64,000 bases of DNA, taken from NCBI GenBank assembly GCA_029782295.1, contig JAKOVB010000020.1, positions 121,471 through 185,470 on the forward strand, written 5' to 3'. Shown piece by piece: positions 7,317 to 16,560 of the stretch; position 1 is the first letter of the stretch, and each line of letters begins with the position of its first letter. The notes beneath the pieces are model-generated. The model had not been told where the DNA came from, did no database searches, and saw only the letters and a program-made list of their open reading frames with translations. The DNA comes from Pseudomonadota bacterium (lineage in GTDB: Bacteria > Pseudomonadota > Gammaproteobacteria > Burkholderiales > Methylophilaceae). Made by a program: the position numbers and the translations under genes.

Positions 7317-8739
7317 ACCAGTCCAGGTGCGCTTCCAGCGCGTCCGCGAGGCGATCCAGATCCTGCTCGCGTCGGAGTCGGTAATCAAACGGCTCAGACT
7401 CCTGAAGCCCCGCCCATTCCAGCAAAGCGCCACAGGCCTCCGGATGATCAAACAAGCCATGGAGGTAGGTGCCCGCGATCGCGCCATCCAATGAAAAGGC
7501 ACCCTCCGGTCCAGACTCGAGCAGGATCATCGGTCGCGACAGGGCTGCCCCACGACTGACGCCCAGATGGATTTCATACCCGACTACAGACAAACCGGAT
7601 TGATGCAATACCCCGTTGACGTTGGTCAGTTTCTTTTCGGCTTCCAGCGTGGTTTCCATCTCCAGCAAACCCAAGCCGCACGTACTACCGGCTTCCCCCT
7701 CAGCCCCCAGCGGGTCGTGGATGGCATTTCCGAGCATCTGGAAACCGCCACAGATCCCAATCAACTTGCCGCCGTAACGCAAATGGCGCCGGATGGCATC
7801 TTCCCAACCCCAACGGCGCAAGGCAGCAAGGTCCTCCCGGACGTTCTTGCTACCCGGCAACACGATCAGATCGGCAGGTGGTATCGGCTCCTCTGGCCCG
7901 ACAAAACGAAAGTCCACTTGGGGATGTAGTCGTAAAGGATCGAAATCGGTGTGGTTGCTGATGCGAGGCAGCACCGGAACGATCACGCGCAACCTGCCCG
8001 TCGCATCGTTGGCAGGCTCATTGCGTGCGACAGCATCTTCGGATTCAAGATGCAGGCCATGCAGGTATGGCAGCACGCCAAGCACCGGCTTCCCGGTCTC
8101 CTGCTCCAGCCAGTCCAGTCCGGACTGCAACAAACCGGGATCTCCCCGGAAGCGGTTGATGACAAAACCGACGACGCGCGCACGCTCGGAAGCCGATAGC
8201 AATGCCAACGTGCCGACGATATGCGCGAACACACCGCCACGGTCGATGTCTGCGATGAGGATCACGGGAATATCGACTGCCTCTGCGAATCCCATATTGG
8301 CAATATCGTTGGCACGCAGATTAATTTCCGCCGGACTGCCAGCCCCTTCGACCAACAGGCACTCATACTGCGCCGCCAACCGCTGCCATGAATCCAGCAC
8401 CGCCTCCATCGCACGAGGCTTGTATTCATGATAAGCGCCGGCTTCAAGGTTGAAAGCGGCCCGCCCCTGCAGGATGACCTGGGCACCGGTATCGCTGTGT
8501 GGTTTCAACAGGACCGGATTCATGTCCGAATGCGGCGCAAGCCCGCAAGCCTGCGCCTGCACCGCTTGGGCGCGGCCGATTTCACCGCCGTCCTCGGTCA
8601 CAGCGGCATTCAGCGCCATATTTTGCGGCTTGAAAGGGGTCACGCGGATGCCCCTGCGATGAAGCACCCTGCACAACCCGGCAGTGAGCGTGCTCTTACC
8701 GGCGTCCGAAGTCGTTCCCTGTATCATCAGCGCTTTCAT
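7291..8739 (-). CDS. cobQ: Cobyric acid synthase (glutamine-hydrolysing)
   Basis: A 482-residue CobQ/CbiP that amidates four side chains of adenosylcobyrinic acid a,c-diamide. The N-terminal ATP-binding domain has [13 protein letters not shown] and KPQNMALN. The C-terminal triad-type glutaminase domain has the nucleophile elbow [10 protein letters not shown] and the catalytic His region [12 protein letters not shown]. It is the last gene of cobT-cobS-cobC-cobQ. It acts on cobyrinic diamide made by de novo synthesis, so its presence hints at more B12 genes elsewhere; cbiB/cobD, which would act next, is not in this window. Confidence 0.95.
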   Translation of the reverse strand: MKALMIQGTTSDAGKSTLTAGLCRVLHRRGIRVTPFKPQNMALNAAVTEDGGEIGRAQAVQAQACGLAPHSDMNPVLLKPHSDTGAQVILQGRAAFNLEAGAYHEYKPRAMEAVLDSWQRLAAQYECLLVEGAGSPAEINLRANDIANMGFAEAVDIPVILIADIDRGGVFAHIVGTLALLSASERARVVGFVINRFRGDPGLLQSGLDWLEQETGKPVLGVLPYLHGLHLESEDAVARNEPANDATGRLRVIVPVLPRISNHTDFDPLRLHPQVDFRFVGPEEPIPPADLIVLPGSKNVREDLAALRRWGWEDAIRRHLRYGGKLIGICGGFQMLGNAIHDPLGAEGEAGSTCGLGLLEMETTLEAEKKLTNVNGVLHQSGLSVVGYEIHLGVSRGAALSRPMILLESGPEGAFSLDGAIAGTYLHGLFDHPEACGALLEWAGLQESEPFDYRLRREQDLDRLADALEAHLDWSRLGAWLA

Positions 8740-8758
8740 CCGGTTCTTCCCCGCAGCA

Positions 8759-9325
8759 TCATCGGTTCACGTAGCCGACCCGGGCCACGCGATCGTCAAT
8801 CTGCAACTGCGTCACCCCGCCGTAATCCAGGTGAAAGCGGAACACCTCGATCAGCGGCAGATTGAGTATCTCGGCCAGCAGCGCACGAATGACGCCGGCA
8901 TGCGTGACTGCAATCACGTCCTGTCCACGATGCGATGCCATCATGTCCCGGATGCATGCCGATGCACGCTGATGAAGCGCGTTGAAGGTCTCCCCGCCCG
9001 GAGGTGCCACATGGGTATAGGCCTGGCCCCAGGCGTCCATTTGCGCACGCGGAATCTCGTCCCACGGGCGCAGTTCCCACTCGCCGAAATCCAGTTCCAT
9101 CAAGCGTTCGTCGTGGGTGGGTTCCCCAAATCCGAGGCTAGAGGCCAGGCGTGCCGCTCGCGACAGCGGGCTGCAATACGTCGCGACGGGGCTTAGTCCG
9201 GTGATCTTGTCACGCACAGCCTGCGCTTCCTCATGGAAGGTTGCGGCGACATCGACGTCGGCCCGGCCGTAGCACACCCCGGGGGTGATGGCAGGGGTGG
9301 TATGGCGAATCAGGTAGAGCTGCAC
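8759..9325 (-). CDS. cobC: Alpha-ribazole phosphatase (histidine phosphatase family)
   Basis: A 188-residue phosphoglycerate-mutase-like phosphatase. The catalytic histidine lies in LIRHTTP (residue 8), where most family members have RHG; the second histidine is in [11 protein letters not shown]. The block CYGRADVDV is typical of CobC-type proteins. Predicted to dephosphorylate alpha-ribazole-phosphate or adenosylcobalamin-5'-phosphate in lower-ligand assembly. The start is GTG 9325, overlapping the cobS end by 16 nt. Assignment rests on family features plus position between cobS and cobQ. Confidence 0.88.
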   Translation of the reverse strand: MQLYLIRHTTPAITPGVCYGRADVDVAATFHEEAQAVRDKITGLSPVATYCSPLSRAARLASSLGFGEPTHDERLMELDFGEWELRPWDEIPRAQMDAWGQAYTHVAPPGGETFNALHQRASACIRDMMASHRGQDVIAVTHAGVIRALLAEILNLPLIEVFRFHLDYGGVTQLQIDDRVARVGYVNR

Positions 9326-10059
9326 GCCAGCACCGCGAAGTAAAAAGTCAATTCACACAACTGCTGCATGGCTCCCAGGCAATCGCCGGTATAGCCGCCC
9401 AGGCGACGATGCAGTTTGCCCGCAAACCAGAGCCACACCACCATGACAGGCAGCACCGCCCAAACGCCCTCAACACCTAACCAGGCCAAGGGGGCCAGCC
9501 CGAACAAGGCGGCCAGCAACAATTCCATGCCGGTGATCTGTTGCGCCAGCGGCTTGGCCTTGCCGTTTTCCCGGACATAGGTCTGGAAGCGAATCACCAG
9601 CACTGCGGCAAAGCGACTCAATGCGTGCCCGGCCACCATCACGGCCGGAAGCTGCCATGACGCCAGATGCGCCAGCACGGTGAATTTTGTCATGAGCGCC
9701 ATCACGAGCGCCGCGGCCCCGTAGTTGCCGATACGCGAATCCTTCATGATGGTGAGCGCTTGCTCTTTTGTCCAGCCACCGCCCAGGCCATCCACGGTAT
9801 CCGAAAGCCCGTCTTCGTGAAACGCACCCGTCAGCAACAGGGTCGCGACCATGCTGGCAATCACGGCGACGTCCTGAGGGAATACCCGTGAGGCCAGGAG
9901 ATACGTCGCCGCCGCGATGCCACCCACCAGTATCCCGACCAGCGGGAAATAACGCACCGCATGGTTGAGATCGTCTTCGCTTTGCCCCGCCCAGCGGGTA
10001 CATGGGATACGCGTGAAAAACGCGAGCGCAGTGAAAAACAGGCGGAACTGGCGGGTCAT
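9310..10059 (-). CDS. cobS: Adenosylcobinamide-GDP ribazoletransferase (cobalamin synthase)
   Basis: A 249-residue polytopic inner-membrane enzyme that joins adenosylcobinamide-GDP with alpha-ribazole. The family blocks FFTRIPC near the N-terminus, HEDGLSDTVDGLGGGW (metal and substrate site, about residue 80), RIGNYGAAALV and the C-terminal GGYTGDCLGAMQQ are all visible. It overlaps cobC and lies 12 nt after cobT, as expected of one transcript. Confidence 0.95.
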   Translation of the reverse strand: MTRQFRLFFTALAFFTRIPCTRWAGQSEDDLNHAVRYFPLVGILVGGIAAATYLLASRVFPQDVAVIASMVATLLLTGAFHEDGLSDTVDGLGGGWTKEQALTIMKDSRIGNYGAAALVMALMTKFTVLAHLASWQLPAVMVAGHALSRFAAVLVIRFQTYVRENGKAKPLAQQITGMELLLAALFGLAPLAWLGVEGVWAVLPVMVVWLWFAGKLHRRLGGYTGDCLGAMQQLCELTFYFAVLACSST

Positions 10060-10071
10060 CAGCCGAGCCTG

Positions 10072-11151
10072 TCAGTCTTCACGGCCGCTGACGCCCGCAG
10101 ATTCGAAGGAAGCCATTTCGTTGAGGAAATTGACTGCCGCCTGCACGATGGGGTAGGCCATGGCGGCCCCCGTCCCCTCACCCAGACGCATGCCAAGGTC
10201 AAGCAACGGAATCGCATGCAATTCAGCCAGCAGGCGTTGGTGCCCGGCTTCGCCGGAGCGATGGGAAAACACGCAGTATTCCAGGATAGCCGGCTGCAGG
10301 CGCGCGGCCACCAGCAAGGCGGTAGTCGCAATAAATCCATCGATGAGCAGCAACGCACGCTTTTCCGCTGCGCCCAGCATGGCGCCGACCATCATGGCGA
10401 TTTCAAAACCGCCGAATGTCCTCAAGGTCCACAACGGGTCGGCAGCATGCCGGCCATGGAAATCCTGTGCCTGCTCGATAATGCGGCGCTTGTGTCGCAA
10501 ACCTGCATCGTCCAGCCCGGTGCCACGACCAACGCACTCGGCCACGGGCAGGCCGCACAGCACGCTCATCAACGCCGCTGCACTGGTCGTGTTGCCAATC
10601 CCCATTTCGCCGAATCCGAGCACGTTACTCCCAGCCTCGACTTCAGCTGCCGCCAGTTCACGCCCCCTGCGGATTGCCTGCGCACATTGTTCCGGCGTCA
10701 TCGCCGGGCCACGCAGGAAGTTGCCGGTGCCACGCCCCACCTTGGCATCGATCAATCCGTCGGCAGCCATGAAATCGCCGTTCACCCCGGCATCGACCAC
10801 ACGCAATTGCATGCCCTGCTGGCGTGCAAATACATTGATGGCAGCGCCACCGGCCAGAAAATTCATCACCATCTGATAGGTGACTGCCTGCGGGAAAGGA
10901 CTAACGCCTTCAGCAACGACGCCGTGGTCGCCTGCAAACACCAGCAGCACCGGGCGCTGCAGGCTCGGTTGCAGGGTCTGCTGCACCACCCCGATCTTGA
11001 GTGCCAGCGTCTCCAGCTTGCCCAGCGCGCCCAGCGGCTTGGTCTTGCCATCCACCTTGGCGCGCAAGGCACCCAGGATGGTCTGATCAGGGTGACGTAT
11101 ATGTATGAAGGTATCCAGACCCATGTATATCCCAGAAAGAAAAGCGTTCAT
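10072..11151 (-). CDS. cobT: Nicotinate-nucleotide:dimethylbenzimidazole phosphoribosyltransferase
   Basis: A 359-residue CobT that makes alpha-ribazole phosphate by activating the lower-ligand base. Visible motifs are [10 protein letters not shown] near the N-terminus, [30 protein letters not shown], and near the C-terminus [12 protein letters not shown] followed by [16 protein letters not shown] 11151 is chosen; an internal ATG at about 11124 (MGLDTF) is also possible and would fit family length equally well. It heads the minus-strand cob operon. A good sigma-70 promoter lies about 20 nt upstream, and there is no room for a riboswitch between it and tRNA-Phe. Confidence 0.93.
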   Translation of the reverse strand: MNAFLSGIYMGLDTFIHIRHPDQTILGALRAKVDGKTKPLGALGKLETLALKIGVVQQTLQPSLQRPVLLVFAGDHGVVAEGVSPFPQAVTYQMVMNFLAGGAAINVFARQQGMQLRVVDAGVNGDFMAADGLIDAKVGRGTGNFLRGPAMTPEQCAQAIRRGRELAAAEVEAGSNVLGFGEMGIGNTTSAAALMSVLCGLPVAECVGRGTGLDDAGLRHKRRIIEQAQDFHGRHAADPLWTLRTFGGFEIAMMVGAMLGAAEKRALLLIDGFIATTALLVAARLQPAILEYCVFSHRSGEAGHQRLLAELHAIPLLDLGMRLGEGTGAAMAYPIVQAAVNFLNEMASFESAGVSGRED

Positions 11152-11171
11152 TGAAACTGTAACGAGCCGGT

Positions 11172-11200
11172 GTTTTACCGTACCGGATGTTGCTCGTCAA
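11172..11200 (-). promoter_or_regulatory. Sigma-70 promoter of cobT-cobS-cobC-cobQ
   Basis: -35 TTGACG (11195-11200), 17-bp spacer, -10 TAAAAC (11172-11177), read on the minus strand. The leader would be only about 14 nt. Confidence 0.6.
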
Positions 11201-11220
11201 ACAAGAAAATTAAATTTCTG

Positions 11221-11248
11221 TTTCCACCGGTGCCGATTTTGCTATAAT
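11221..11248 (+). promoter_or_regulatory. tRNA-Phe promoter
   Basis: A perfect -10 TATAAT (11243-11248), with a weaker -35 TTTCCA (11221-11226) at 16 bp. The tRNA begins 38 nt downstream. Confidence 0.65.
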
Positions 11249-11286
11249 GCCGCCTTCTTGACGCCCGTCAACGGGCAAGAGAACGT

Positions 11287-11362
11287 GGCCAGGTAGCTCA
11301 GTTGGTAGAGCAGCGGATTGAAAATCCGCGTGTCGACGGTTCGATTCCGCCCCTGGCCACCA
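11287..11362 (+). tRNA. tRNA-Phe (GAA)
   Basis: A complete cloverleaf. The acceptor GGCCAGG pairs with CCTGGCC, the D-stem is GCTC/GAGC, the anticodon stem GCGGA/TCCGC carries loop TTGAAAA (anticodon GAA), the T-arm is GACGG/CCGCC (G-C rich with TTCGATT loop), and the 3' end ACCA is encoded. Confidence 0.97.
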
Positions 11363-11369
11363 GTATTCC

Positions 11370-11400
11370 ACGGCTCCCTCCACGGGGGCCGTTTTAGTTT
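11370..11400 (+). terminator. Rho-independent terminator of tRNA-Phe
   Basis: A 9-bp stem ACGGCTCCC / GGGGGCCGT (one G-T pair) with loop TCCAC, followed by TTTAGTTT. Confidence 0.8.
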
Positions 11401-11423
11401 GTACCTTTAACGTGTTATCTGAT

Positions 11424-11654
11424 ATGTCCGCCTTACGCTATTGTCCCTATTGCGCTGTTTCCCATCCGGAAAGCGAGATGCGAAGAGTTCTGACCAAAGG
11501 AGGCAGCAAATGGCGTTGCCTCAAAAGCCTGAAAGCATCGAGAAAGTCGACGGCTGAACGCGATGCGTTCGGGAAAAAAGTGTCTGCAGAGAATTCAGCG
11601 GCACGCTCCCTGAAGCAGCGCGTCGTCAGCGAGGTGCAGAGCAGTCCTGAATAA
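11424..11654 (+). CDS. Small zinc-ribbon-like hypothetical protein
   Basis: A basic protein of about 76 residues starting MSALRYCPYC. The CPYC knuckle followed by SHPESEMRRVLTKGGSKWRCLKS suggests a small zinc-ribbon-like fold, but only three cysteines are obvious, so metal binding is uncertain. Similar short CPYC...PESEM proteins occur as hypotheticals in betaproteobacteria; function unknown. No clear ribosome site was seen. A GTG at 11412 in the same frame could add four residues. It lies after the tRNA-Phe terminator, convergent with the next gene. Confidence 0.55.
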   Translation: MSALRYCPYCAVSHPESEMRRVLTKGGSKWRCLKSLKASRKSTAERDAFGKKVSAENSAARSLKQRVVSEVQSSPE

Positions 11655-11721
11655 TGCCGGATGCGATTTCCTGCTGCGCAACCGTACCTGCAACAGGCCG
11701 ATCGCATCGTCATCCTGCCCT

Positions 11722-12738
11722 CTAGCGCAGCACCCCTGCCGGGGATGAATAACCATCGAGCACGCTCATGTAATTGGTTCGCTCATACGCGGCAGGATCA
11801 ATCGCGTGCCGCTGGCTGACGCTGCCCTTCATCTGCCGCACGGACTGGTATTCGTGCTGCTCCAGCCATTGCGTCATTCCCTTCAGCAATTCCTCAAGGT
11901 ATTCCGGCCCCCTGGACAGCAGGACGCTGCATACATGGGTCACATCCGCGCCGGCAAGCAGCGCCTTGACCAGATCCTCGGCCGTATGAAAACCGCCCGT
12001 CACCGCCAGCGAGAGGTTGACCTTGCCATGCATCAGGGCAATCCAGCGTATGCGCAACAACGCCTCGGCCGACGTCGACAATTCAAGCCTGGGGTTGACC
12101 TGCAGCGTATCCAGATCAATATCAGGCTGGTAAAACCGGTTGAACAACACCAGGCCATTGGCACCAGCCGCTTCCAATTGCCGCGCAAAATGGATCGGGG
12201 CACTGAACTGGGGTGAGAGCTTCATGGCCACTGGAATGTGGACATGCCGCTTCAGTGCTGCCAGAAGACCGATGTAACGTTGCTCGACATCGTTGCCACT
12301 TTCATCAGGATGGGCGGCGATGTGATACACGTTGAGTTCCAGCGCATCCGCACCGGCCTGCTGCATTTCGATCGCGTAGTCGATCCACCCGCCAGGGGAG
12401 GTCCCGTTCAGGCTGGCGATGACCGGAATGTCGAGCGACTGTTTCAGCCGCTGCAATTGCTCCAGATATTCTTCCTGATAGCTTTTCATCCGGCCGGTCA
12501 TCGTCGGGTGAAAGGAATCCGCTTCGGCATGCCCAAGCCCCTGCTGGAGGAAAAACCGCTCCGCATGCAGTTGCTCATGCATGATTTTTTCTTCGAACAG
12601 GGAATACATGACGATGGCCGCCGCACCGGCATCCTCCAGGCGCTTGGCCGTCCCAAGGTCGCGCGAGAGCGGTGACGCGGAGGGCACCAGCGGGTTGGCC
12701 AGCTTGAGCCCGAGATATTCCGTCGACAAATCTGCCAT
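11722..12738 (-). CDS. Dihydroorotate dehydrogenase-like FMN protein (PFOR partner)
   Basis: A 338-residue TIM-barrel protein of the class 1 DHODH-like family. It begins LSTEYLGLKLANPLVPSASP and has the barrel strand IPVIASLNG, SPGGWIDYA and the FMN-binding end AVTGGFHTAEDL...GADVTHVCSVLL. It lacks the cysteine or serine base context of true pyrimidine DHODH, so a role in pyrimidine synthesis is doubtful. Its ATG lies one nucleotide after the nifJ stop, so it is tightly coupled to pyruvate:ferredoxin oxidoreductase. Association of this subfamily with nifJ is known in other bacteria, and its biochemical role there is unclear. Confidence 0.85.
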   Translation of the reverse strand: MADLSTEYLGLKLANPLVPSASPLSRDLGTAKRLEDAGAAAIVMYSLFEEKIMHEQLHAERFFLQQGLGHAEADSFHPTMTGRMKSYQEEYLEQLQRLKQSLDIPVIASLNGTSPGGWIDYAIEMQQAGADALELNVYHIAAHPDESGNDVEQRYIGLLAALKRHVHIPVAMKLSPQFSAPIHFARQLEAAGANGLVLFNRFYQPDIDLDTLQVNPRLELSTSAEALLRIRWIALMHGKVNLSLAVTGGFHTAEDLVKALLAGADVTHVCSVLLSRGPEYLEELLKGMTQWLEQHEYQSVRQMKGSVSQRHAIDPAAYERTNYMSVLDGYSSPAGVLR

Positions 12739-12739
12739 G

Positions 12740-15700
12740 TCAGGCCCCCTTTTCCGTTTTGAAATTGGCTTTCACGGCGGCAACGCTGGTATGGTCGTCC
12801 CAGTTCAGCTCCGACAGCTGCCTGTAGTAGTGGTATCGATGCATGACCTCCTGCTGTGCCTGCTGCAGAAAGCGTTCGGCATCTTCAGGATGTGTCTGCC
12901 AAAGCATGCTGAAGCGCGTCTCGGATTGCACAAATTCGCGGTAAGGCACGGTTGGCTCGGGTGAGTCGAGATGCAACGGATTCTGTCCGCCCTGGATGCG
13001 TTTCGGGTCGAAGCGGAACAACGGCCAGTGCCCGCTTCTGACGGCAAGATCCTGCTGGCGATGATTGTTGGACAGGTCGACGCCATGCGCAATACAGGGT
13101 GAATAGGCGATGATGATGGAAGGCCCGTCGTGCGCCTCCGCTTCCAGGAAAGCGCGCAACGTTTGCACATCCTTGGCACCATAGGCCACGTGAGCCACGT
13201 AAACATTCTCATAGTCCATGGCCAGCAGCGCCAGATCCTTCTTGGCACCGGGTTTGCCGCCCGCGGAGAACTTGGCCACGGCGCCACGCGGGGTCGCCTT
13301 GGACATCTGTCCGCCGGTGTTGGAGTAGACCTCGGTATCCAGCACCAGAATATTGACATTCCTGCCGCTCGCCAGCACATGATCCAACCCGCCGTAGCCA
13401 ATGTCATAGGCCCAGCCATCGCCGCCGATCAGCCACACGCTCTTGCGACAGAGATTGCCGGCCAGGGGGAGCAATTCAGCGGCAAGAGGATCTTTTACTG
13501 CCCCGAGGGCATCACATAGCACCCTGACTCGTTCCCGCTGCTCGAAAATCCCGGCCTCATCCGATTGGTCGGCCCGCAGAATAGCATCTGCCAATCCCTC
13601 AGGAAGCCTGTCCCGTAACCGCTCCAGCAACTCACGGGCGGATTCCGTCTGCTTGTCGATCGACACCCGCATGCCCAGGCCGAACTCGGCATTATCCTCG
13701 AACAGGGAATTGCTCCAGGCCGGACCGCGACCCTCGGCATTCGTCGTCCACGGCGTCGTCGGCAGATTGCCGCCATAGATCGAGGAACACCCGGTCGCGT
13801 TGGCGACCACCATGCGATCGCCGAACAGTTGCGTGGCCAGCTTCAGGTAGGGGGTTTCGCCACAGCCGACGCAGGCCCCGGAGAACTCGAACAGGGGCTG
13901 CAAGACCATGGCACCCTTGATGGTGCCATGGTTCAGCGCACGACGGTCATATTCCGGCAGCTTGAGGAAATAATCCCAGTTGATCCGCTCCTGCTGCCGC
14001 AACGGAGGCTGCGGTGCCATGTTCAGAGCCTTGCGGCTGGCGTTGGATTTGTCGCGGATGGGGCAGATGTCGACGCACAGCCCGCAGCCCGTGCAATCCT
14101 CAGGCGCGACCTGATAGCTGATATTCAGCCCGGCCGGGAACTCCTTCCCCAGCATGGGCATGTGCTTGAAACCGGCAGGCGCGTTTTCCGTGACAGTGGC
14201 CGGGAAAATCTTGCTGCGGATCGCCGCATGCGGGCATACCATCGGACACTTGCCGCACTGGGTACAGAGATCGGTTTCCCACACCGGGATCTGCAGGGCG
14301 AGATTGCGTTTTTCTACCGAAGCGGTTCCCAGCGGGAAAGTCCCGTCGGATGGCAGCAGGCTGACCGGGATTGCATCGCCACGTCCGGCGATGATTTCTG
14401 CCGTGACCTTGCGGATGAAATCCGTGGCCAGATGCTTCATCTCTGCCCGCGGCAGATCGACTGCAGGCTTTCCAACCGTGATGAGATGCAGGTTTGCCAG
14501 GGTCTCGTCGATGGCCTGGAAGTTGAGTTCGACAAGCCGGCGACCTTTCTTGCCATAGGTTTTCTCGACCGAATGCTTGATGGCGGCAATTGCCTGGTCA
14601 CGCGGCAGGATCTCCGAAATGGCAAAGAAACAAGCCTGCATGATGGTATTGATGCGCTTGCCCATGCCGCACTTCTCCGCTACGGCGTAGGCATCGATGG
14701 CATAGAAAGTGATTTCTTTCTCGACGATTTGCTGCTGCATCGCAACAGGCAAACCATCCCACACCTTTTCTGGTTCCAGGGGGGAATTGAGCAGAAAGAC
14801 CGAATTCCTGGCGGCTTTTTCCAGCAACGGGTACCGTTCAAGGAATATCGGCTGGTGGCAGGCAACGAAATTGGCATCGCCATCCCCGATCAAATAGGTG
14901 GAGCGAATCGGATCCTGGCCAAAGCGCAGGTGAGAGATGGTCACCGCCCCCGACTTTTTGGAGTCATAGACGAAATATCCCTGGGCGTGCCAGTCCGTGC
15001 TTTCCCCGATGATCTTGATGCTGTTCTTGTTGGCGCTCACGGTTCCGTCGCTGCCCAGGCCATAGAACATCGCCTGGAAAGTCTTGTCATGCGCATCCGT
15101 ACGGAAGTTTGCATCCCATGCCAGACTGGTATGGGACACGTCATCATGAATACCGATAGTGAAATGATTTTTTGGCTGCGCCTGCGCCAGTTCATCGAAG
15201 ACCCGCTTGGCCATCCCCGGCGTGAATTCCTTCGATGACAGGCCATAGCGGCCACCGATCACCCTGGGCAGGTCGCCGAACCGGCGCGTACCGGCGCTGT
15301 AATCCTGTGCCACCGCCGCCAATACATCCTTGTATAACGGCTCACCATCCGCACCCGGCTCCTTGGTACGATCCAGCACGGCAATCGCACGGCAGGTTGC
15401 GGGAATGGCAGATACCAGGGCTTCGGCCGCCAGGGGGCGGTAGAGCCGCACCTTCAGCAGGCCCACTGCCTCGCCCGAACGCATCAGGTAATCCACCGTT
15501 TCTTCCACCGTTTCCGCACCGGAACCCATGATCACGATCACGCGCTCGGCCTGCGGGCTTCCCACGTACTCAAACAAACGGTAATGCCGCCCCGTCAGAT
15601 CTCCGAAACGATCCATGGCTCCCTGGACGATGCCGGGAAAACACTGATAGTAGGGATTGACTGTCTCACGCGCCTGAAAATACACATCCGGATTCTGCGA

Positions 15701-16348
15701 AGTGCCCCGTAGCACCGGATGCTCCGGAGTAAGCGCACGCATTCTGTGGGCGGTAATCCATTCGGGCCGGATCATCTGCCGCATGACCTCATCGCTCACG
15801 GCTTCCATCTTGCTCACCTCATGCGAAGTGCGGAAACCGTCGAAGAAATGCAACAGGGGGATACGTCCCTCGAGGCTGGACGCATGGGCGATCAAAGCCA
15901 GATCCATGGCTTCCTGCGGGGAATTCGAGCACAACATGCCAAAGCCGGTCTGACGGGCGCTCATCACGTCGCTGTGATCGCCAAATATCGACAGCCCCTG
16001 ACAGGCCAGCGAACGAGCCGCGATATGGAACACCGTGGAAGTCAGTTCCCCGGCGATCTTGTACATATTGGGAAGCATCAGCAACAGCCCCTGCGATGCC
16101 GTAAACGTCGTTGCCAGCGAACCAGCCTGCAGCGCGCCGTGAATGGCACCAGCCGCCCCGGCTTCGCTCTGCATCTCGATCACGTGCGGTACGCTATGCC
16201 AAAGGTTTTTCTGGCCTTGCGATGACCATTCGTCAGCCCACTCCCCCATGGGGGAGGCTGGTGTGATGGGGTAAATGGCGATCACTTCATTGAGTTTGTG
16301 CGCAACCATGGCCACGGCCTGATTGCCATCGATGGTCAGTTTTGACAT
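12740..16348 (-). CDS. nifJ: Pyruvate:ferredoxin (flavodoxin) oxidoreductase
   Basis: A 1202-residue single-chain PFOR interconverting pyruvate + CoA and acetyl-CoA + CO2 with low-potential electrons. Domains in order: pyrimidine-binding (YPITPASPMGEW, residue ~30), transketolase-C-like, gamma domain (~430-600), two [4Fe-4S] sites CTQCGKCPMVC (~695) and CTGCGLCVDIC (~757), the proximal cluster cysteine CVGCGETPY (~822), and the TPP domain with GDGWAYDIGYGG and TEVYSNTGGQMSK. The ribosome site GGGAGG is seven bases from ATG 16348. The enzyme is oxygen-sensitive in most organisms, implying anaerobic pyruvate oxidation or reductive carboxylation. It forms an operon with the DHODH-like gene. Confidence 0.97.
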   Translation of the reverse strand: MSKLTIDGNQAVAMVAHKLNEVIAIYPITPASPMGEWADEWSSQGQKNLWHSVPHVIEMQSEAGAAGAIHGALQAGSLATTFTASQGLLLMLPNMYKIAGELTSTVFHIAARSLACQGLSIFGDHSDVMSARQTGFGMLCSNSPQEAMDLALIAHASSLEGRIPLLHFFDGFRTSHEVSKMEAVSDEVMRQMIRPEWITAHRMRALTPEHPVLRGTSQNPDVYFQARETVNPYYQCFPGIVQGAMDRFGDLTGRHYRLFEYVGSPQAERVIVIMGSGAETVEETVDYLMRSGEAVGLLKVRLYRPLAAEALVSAIPATCRAIAVLDRTKEPGADGEPLYKDVLAAVAQDYSAGTRRFGDLPRVIGGRYGLSSKEFTPGMAKRVFDELAQAQPKNHFTIGIHDDVSHTSLAWDANFRTDAHDKTFQAMFYGLGSDGTVSANKNSIKIIGESTDWHAQGYFVYDSKKSGAVTISHLRFGQDPIRSTYLIGDGDANFVACHQPIFLERYPLLEKAARNSVFLLNSPLEPEKVWDGLPVAMQQQIVEKEITFYAIDAYAVAEKCGMGKRINTIMQACFFAISEILPRDQAIAAIKHSVEKTYGKKGRRLVELNFQAIDETLANLHLITVGKPAVDLPRAEMKHLATDFIRKVTAEIIAGRGDAIPVSLLPSDGTFPLGTASVEKRNLALQIPVWETDLCTQCGKCPMVCPHAAIRSKIFPATVTENAPAGFKHMPMLGKEFPAGLNISYQVAPEDCTGCGLCVDICPIRDKSNASRKALNMAPQPPLRQQERINWDYFLKLPEYDRRALNHGTIKGAMVLQPLFEFSGACVGCGETPYLKLATQLFGDRMVVANATGCSSIYGGNLPTTPWTTNAEGRGPAWSNSLFEDNAEFGLGMRVSIDKQTESARELLERLRDRLPEGLADAILRADQSDEAGIFEQRERVRVLCDALGAVKDPLAAELLPLAGNLCRKSVWLIGGDGWAYDIGYGGLDHVLASGRNVNILVLDTEVYSNTGGQMSKATPRGAVAKFSAGGKPGAKKDLALLAMDYENVYVAHVAYGAKDVQTLRAFLEAEAHDGPSIIIAYSPCIAHGVDLSNNHRQQDLAVRSGHWPLFRFDPKRIQGGQNPLHLDSPEPTVPYREFVQSETRFSMLWQTHPEDAERFLQQAQQEVMHRYHYYRQLSELNWDDHTSVAAVKANFKTEKGA

Positions 16349-16374
16349 GGATGCCTCCCAACCCCCTTACGTCA

Positions 16375-16404
16375 TTGATACGCTAGGGTCATTGTAGAAC
16401 TCAA
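16375..16404 (-). promoter_or_regulatory. Probable nifJ promoter
   Basis: -35 TTGAGT (16399-16404), 18-bp spacer, -10 TATCAA (16375-16380) on the minus strand. The predicted start is about 20 nt before the ATG. No clear FNR box was found. Confidence 0.45.
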
Positions 16405-16439
16405 TCAGGATTCACAGGTAGGATTTTACGCTCGGACTC

Positions 16440-16487
16440 CAGGCATGGGTTCCCGGACATCCGCCTTATATCGGGAACAGATGCCTG
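16440..16487. repeat. Nested inverted repeat between nifJ and the MASE1 kinase
   Basis: CAGGCAT (16440-16446) pairs with ATGCCTG (16481-16487), and inside it GTTCCCG (16449-16455) pairs with CGGGAAC (16472-16478). The whole makes a 14-bp stem with one 2x2 internal loop and a 16-nt loop. There is no T-tract on either side, so it is not a classical terminator. Confidence 0.7.
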
Positions 16488-16560
16488 CATGAGCGCCTGT
16501 CACCGGAATGGTCACGATCTCTATATCCACCCCTGTCTGCTCTGAAAAAACGGATCAAAG

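Noticed and set aside
9961..11154. Open frame of 397 codons on the plus strand
   Set aside because: It is a shadow of cobT on the other strand, with no domain and His/Gln-rich composition.
13829..15238. Open frame of 469 codons on the plus strand
   Set aside because: It is antisense to nifJ, whose cluster and TPP motifs are unambiguous; the antisense translation resembles no protein family.
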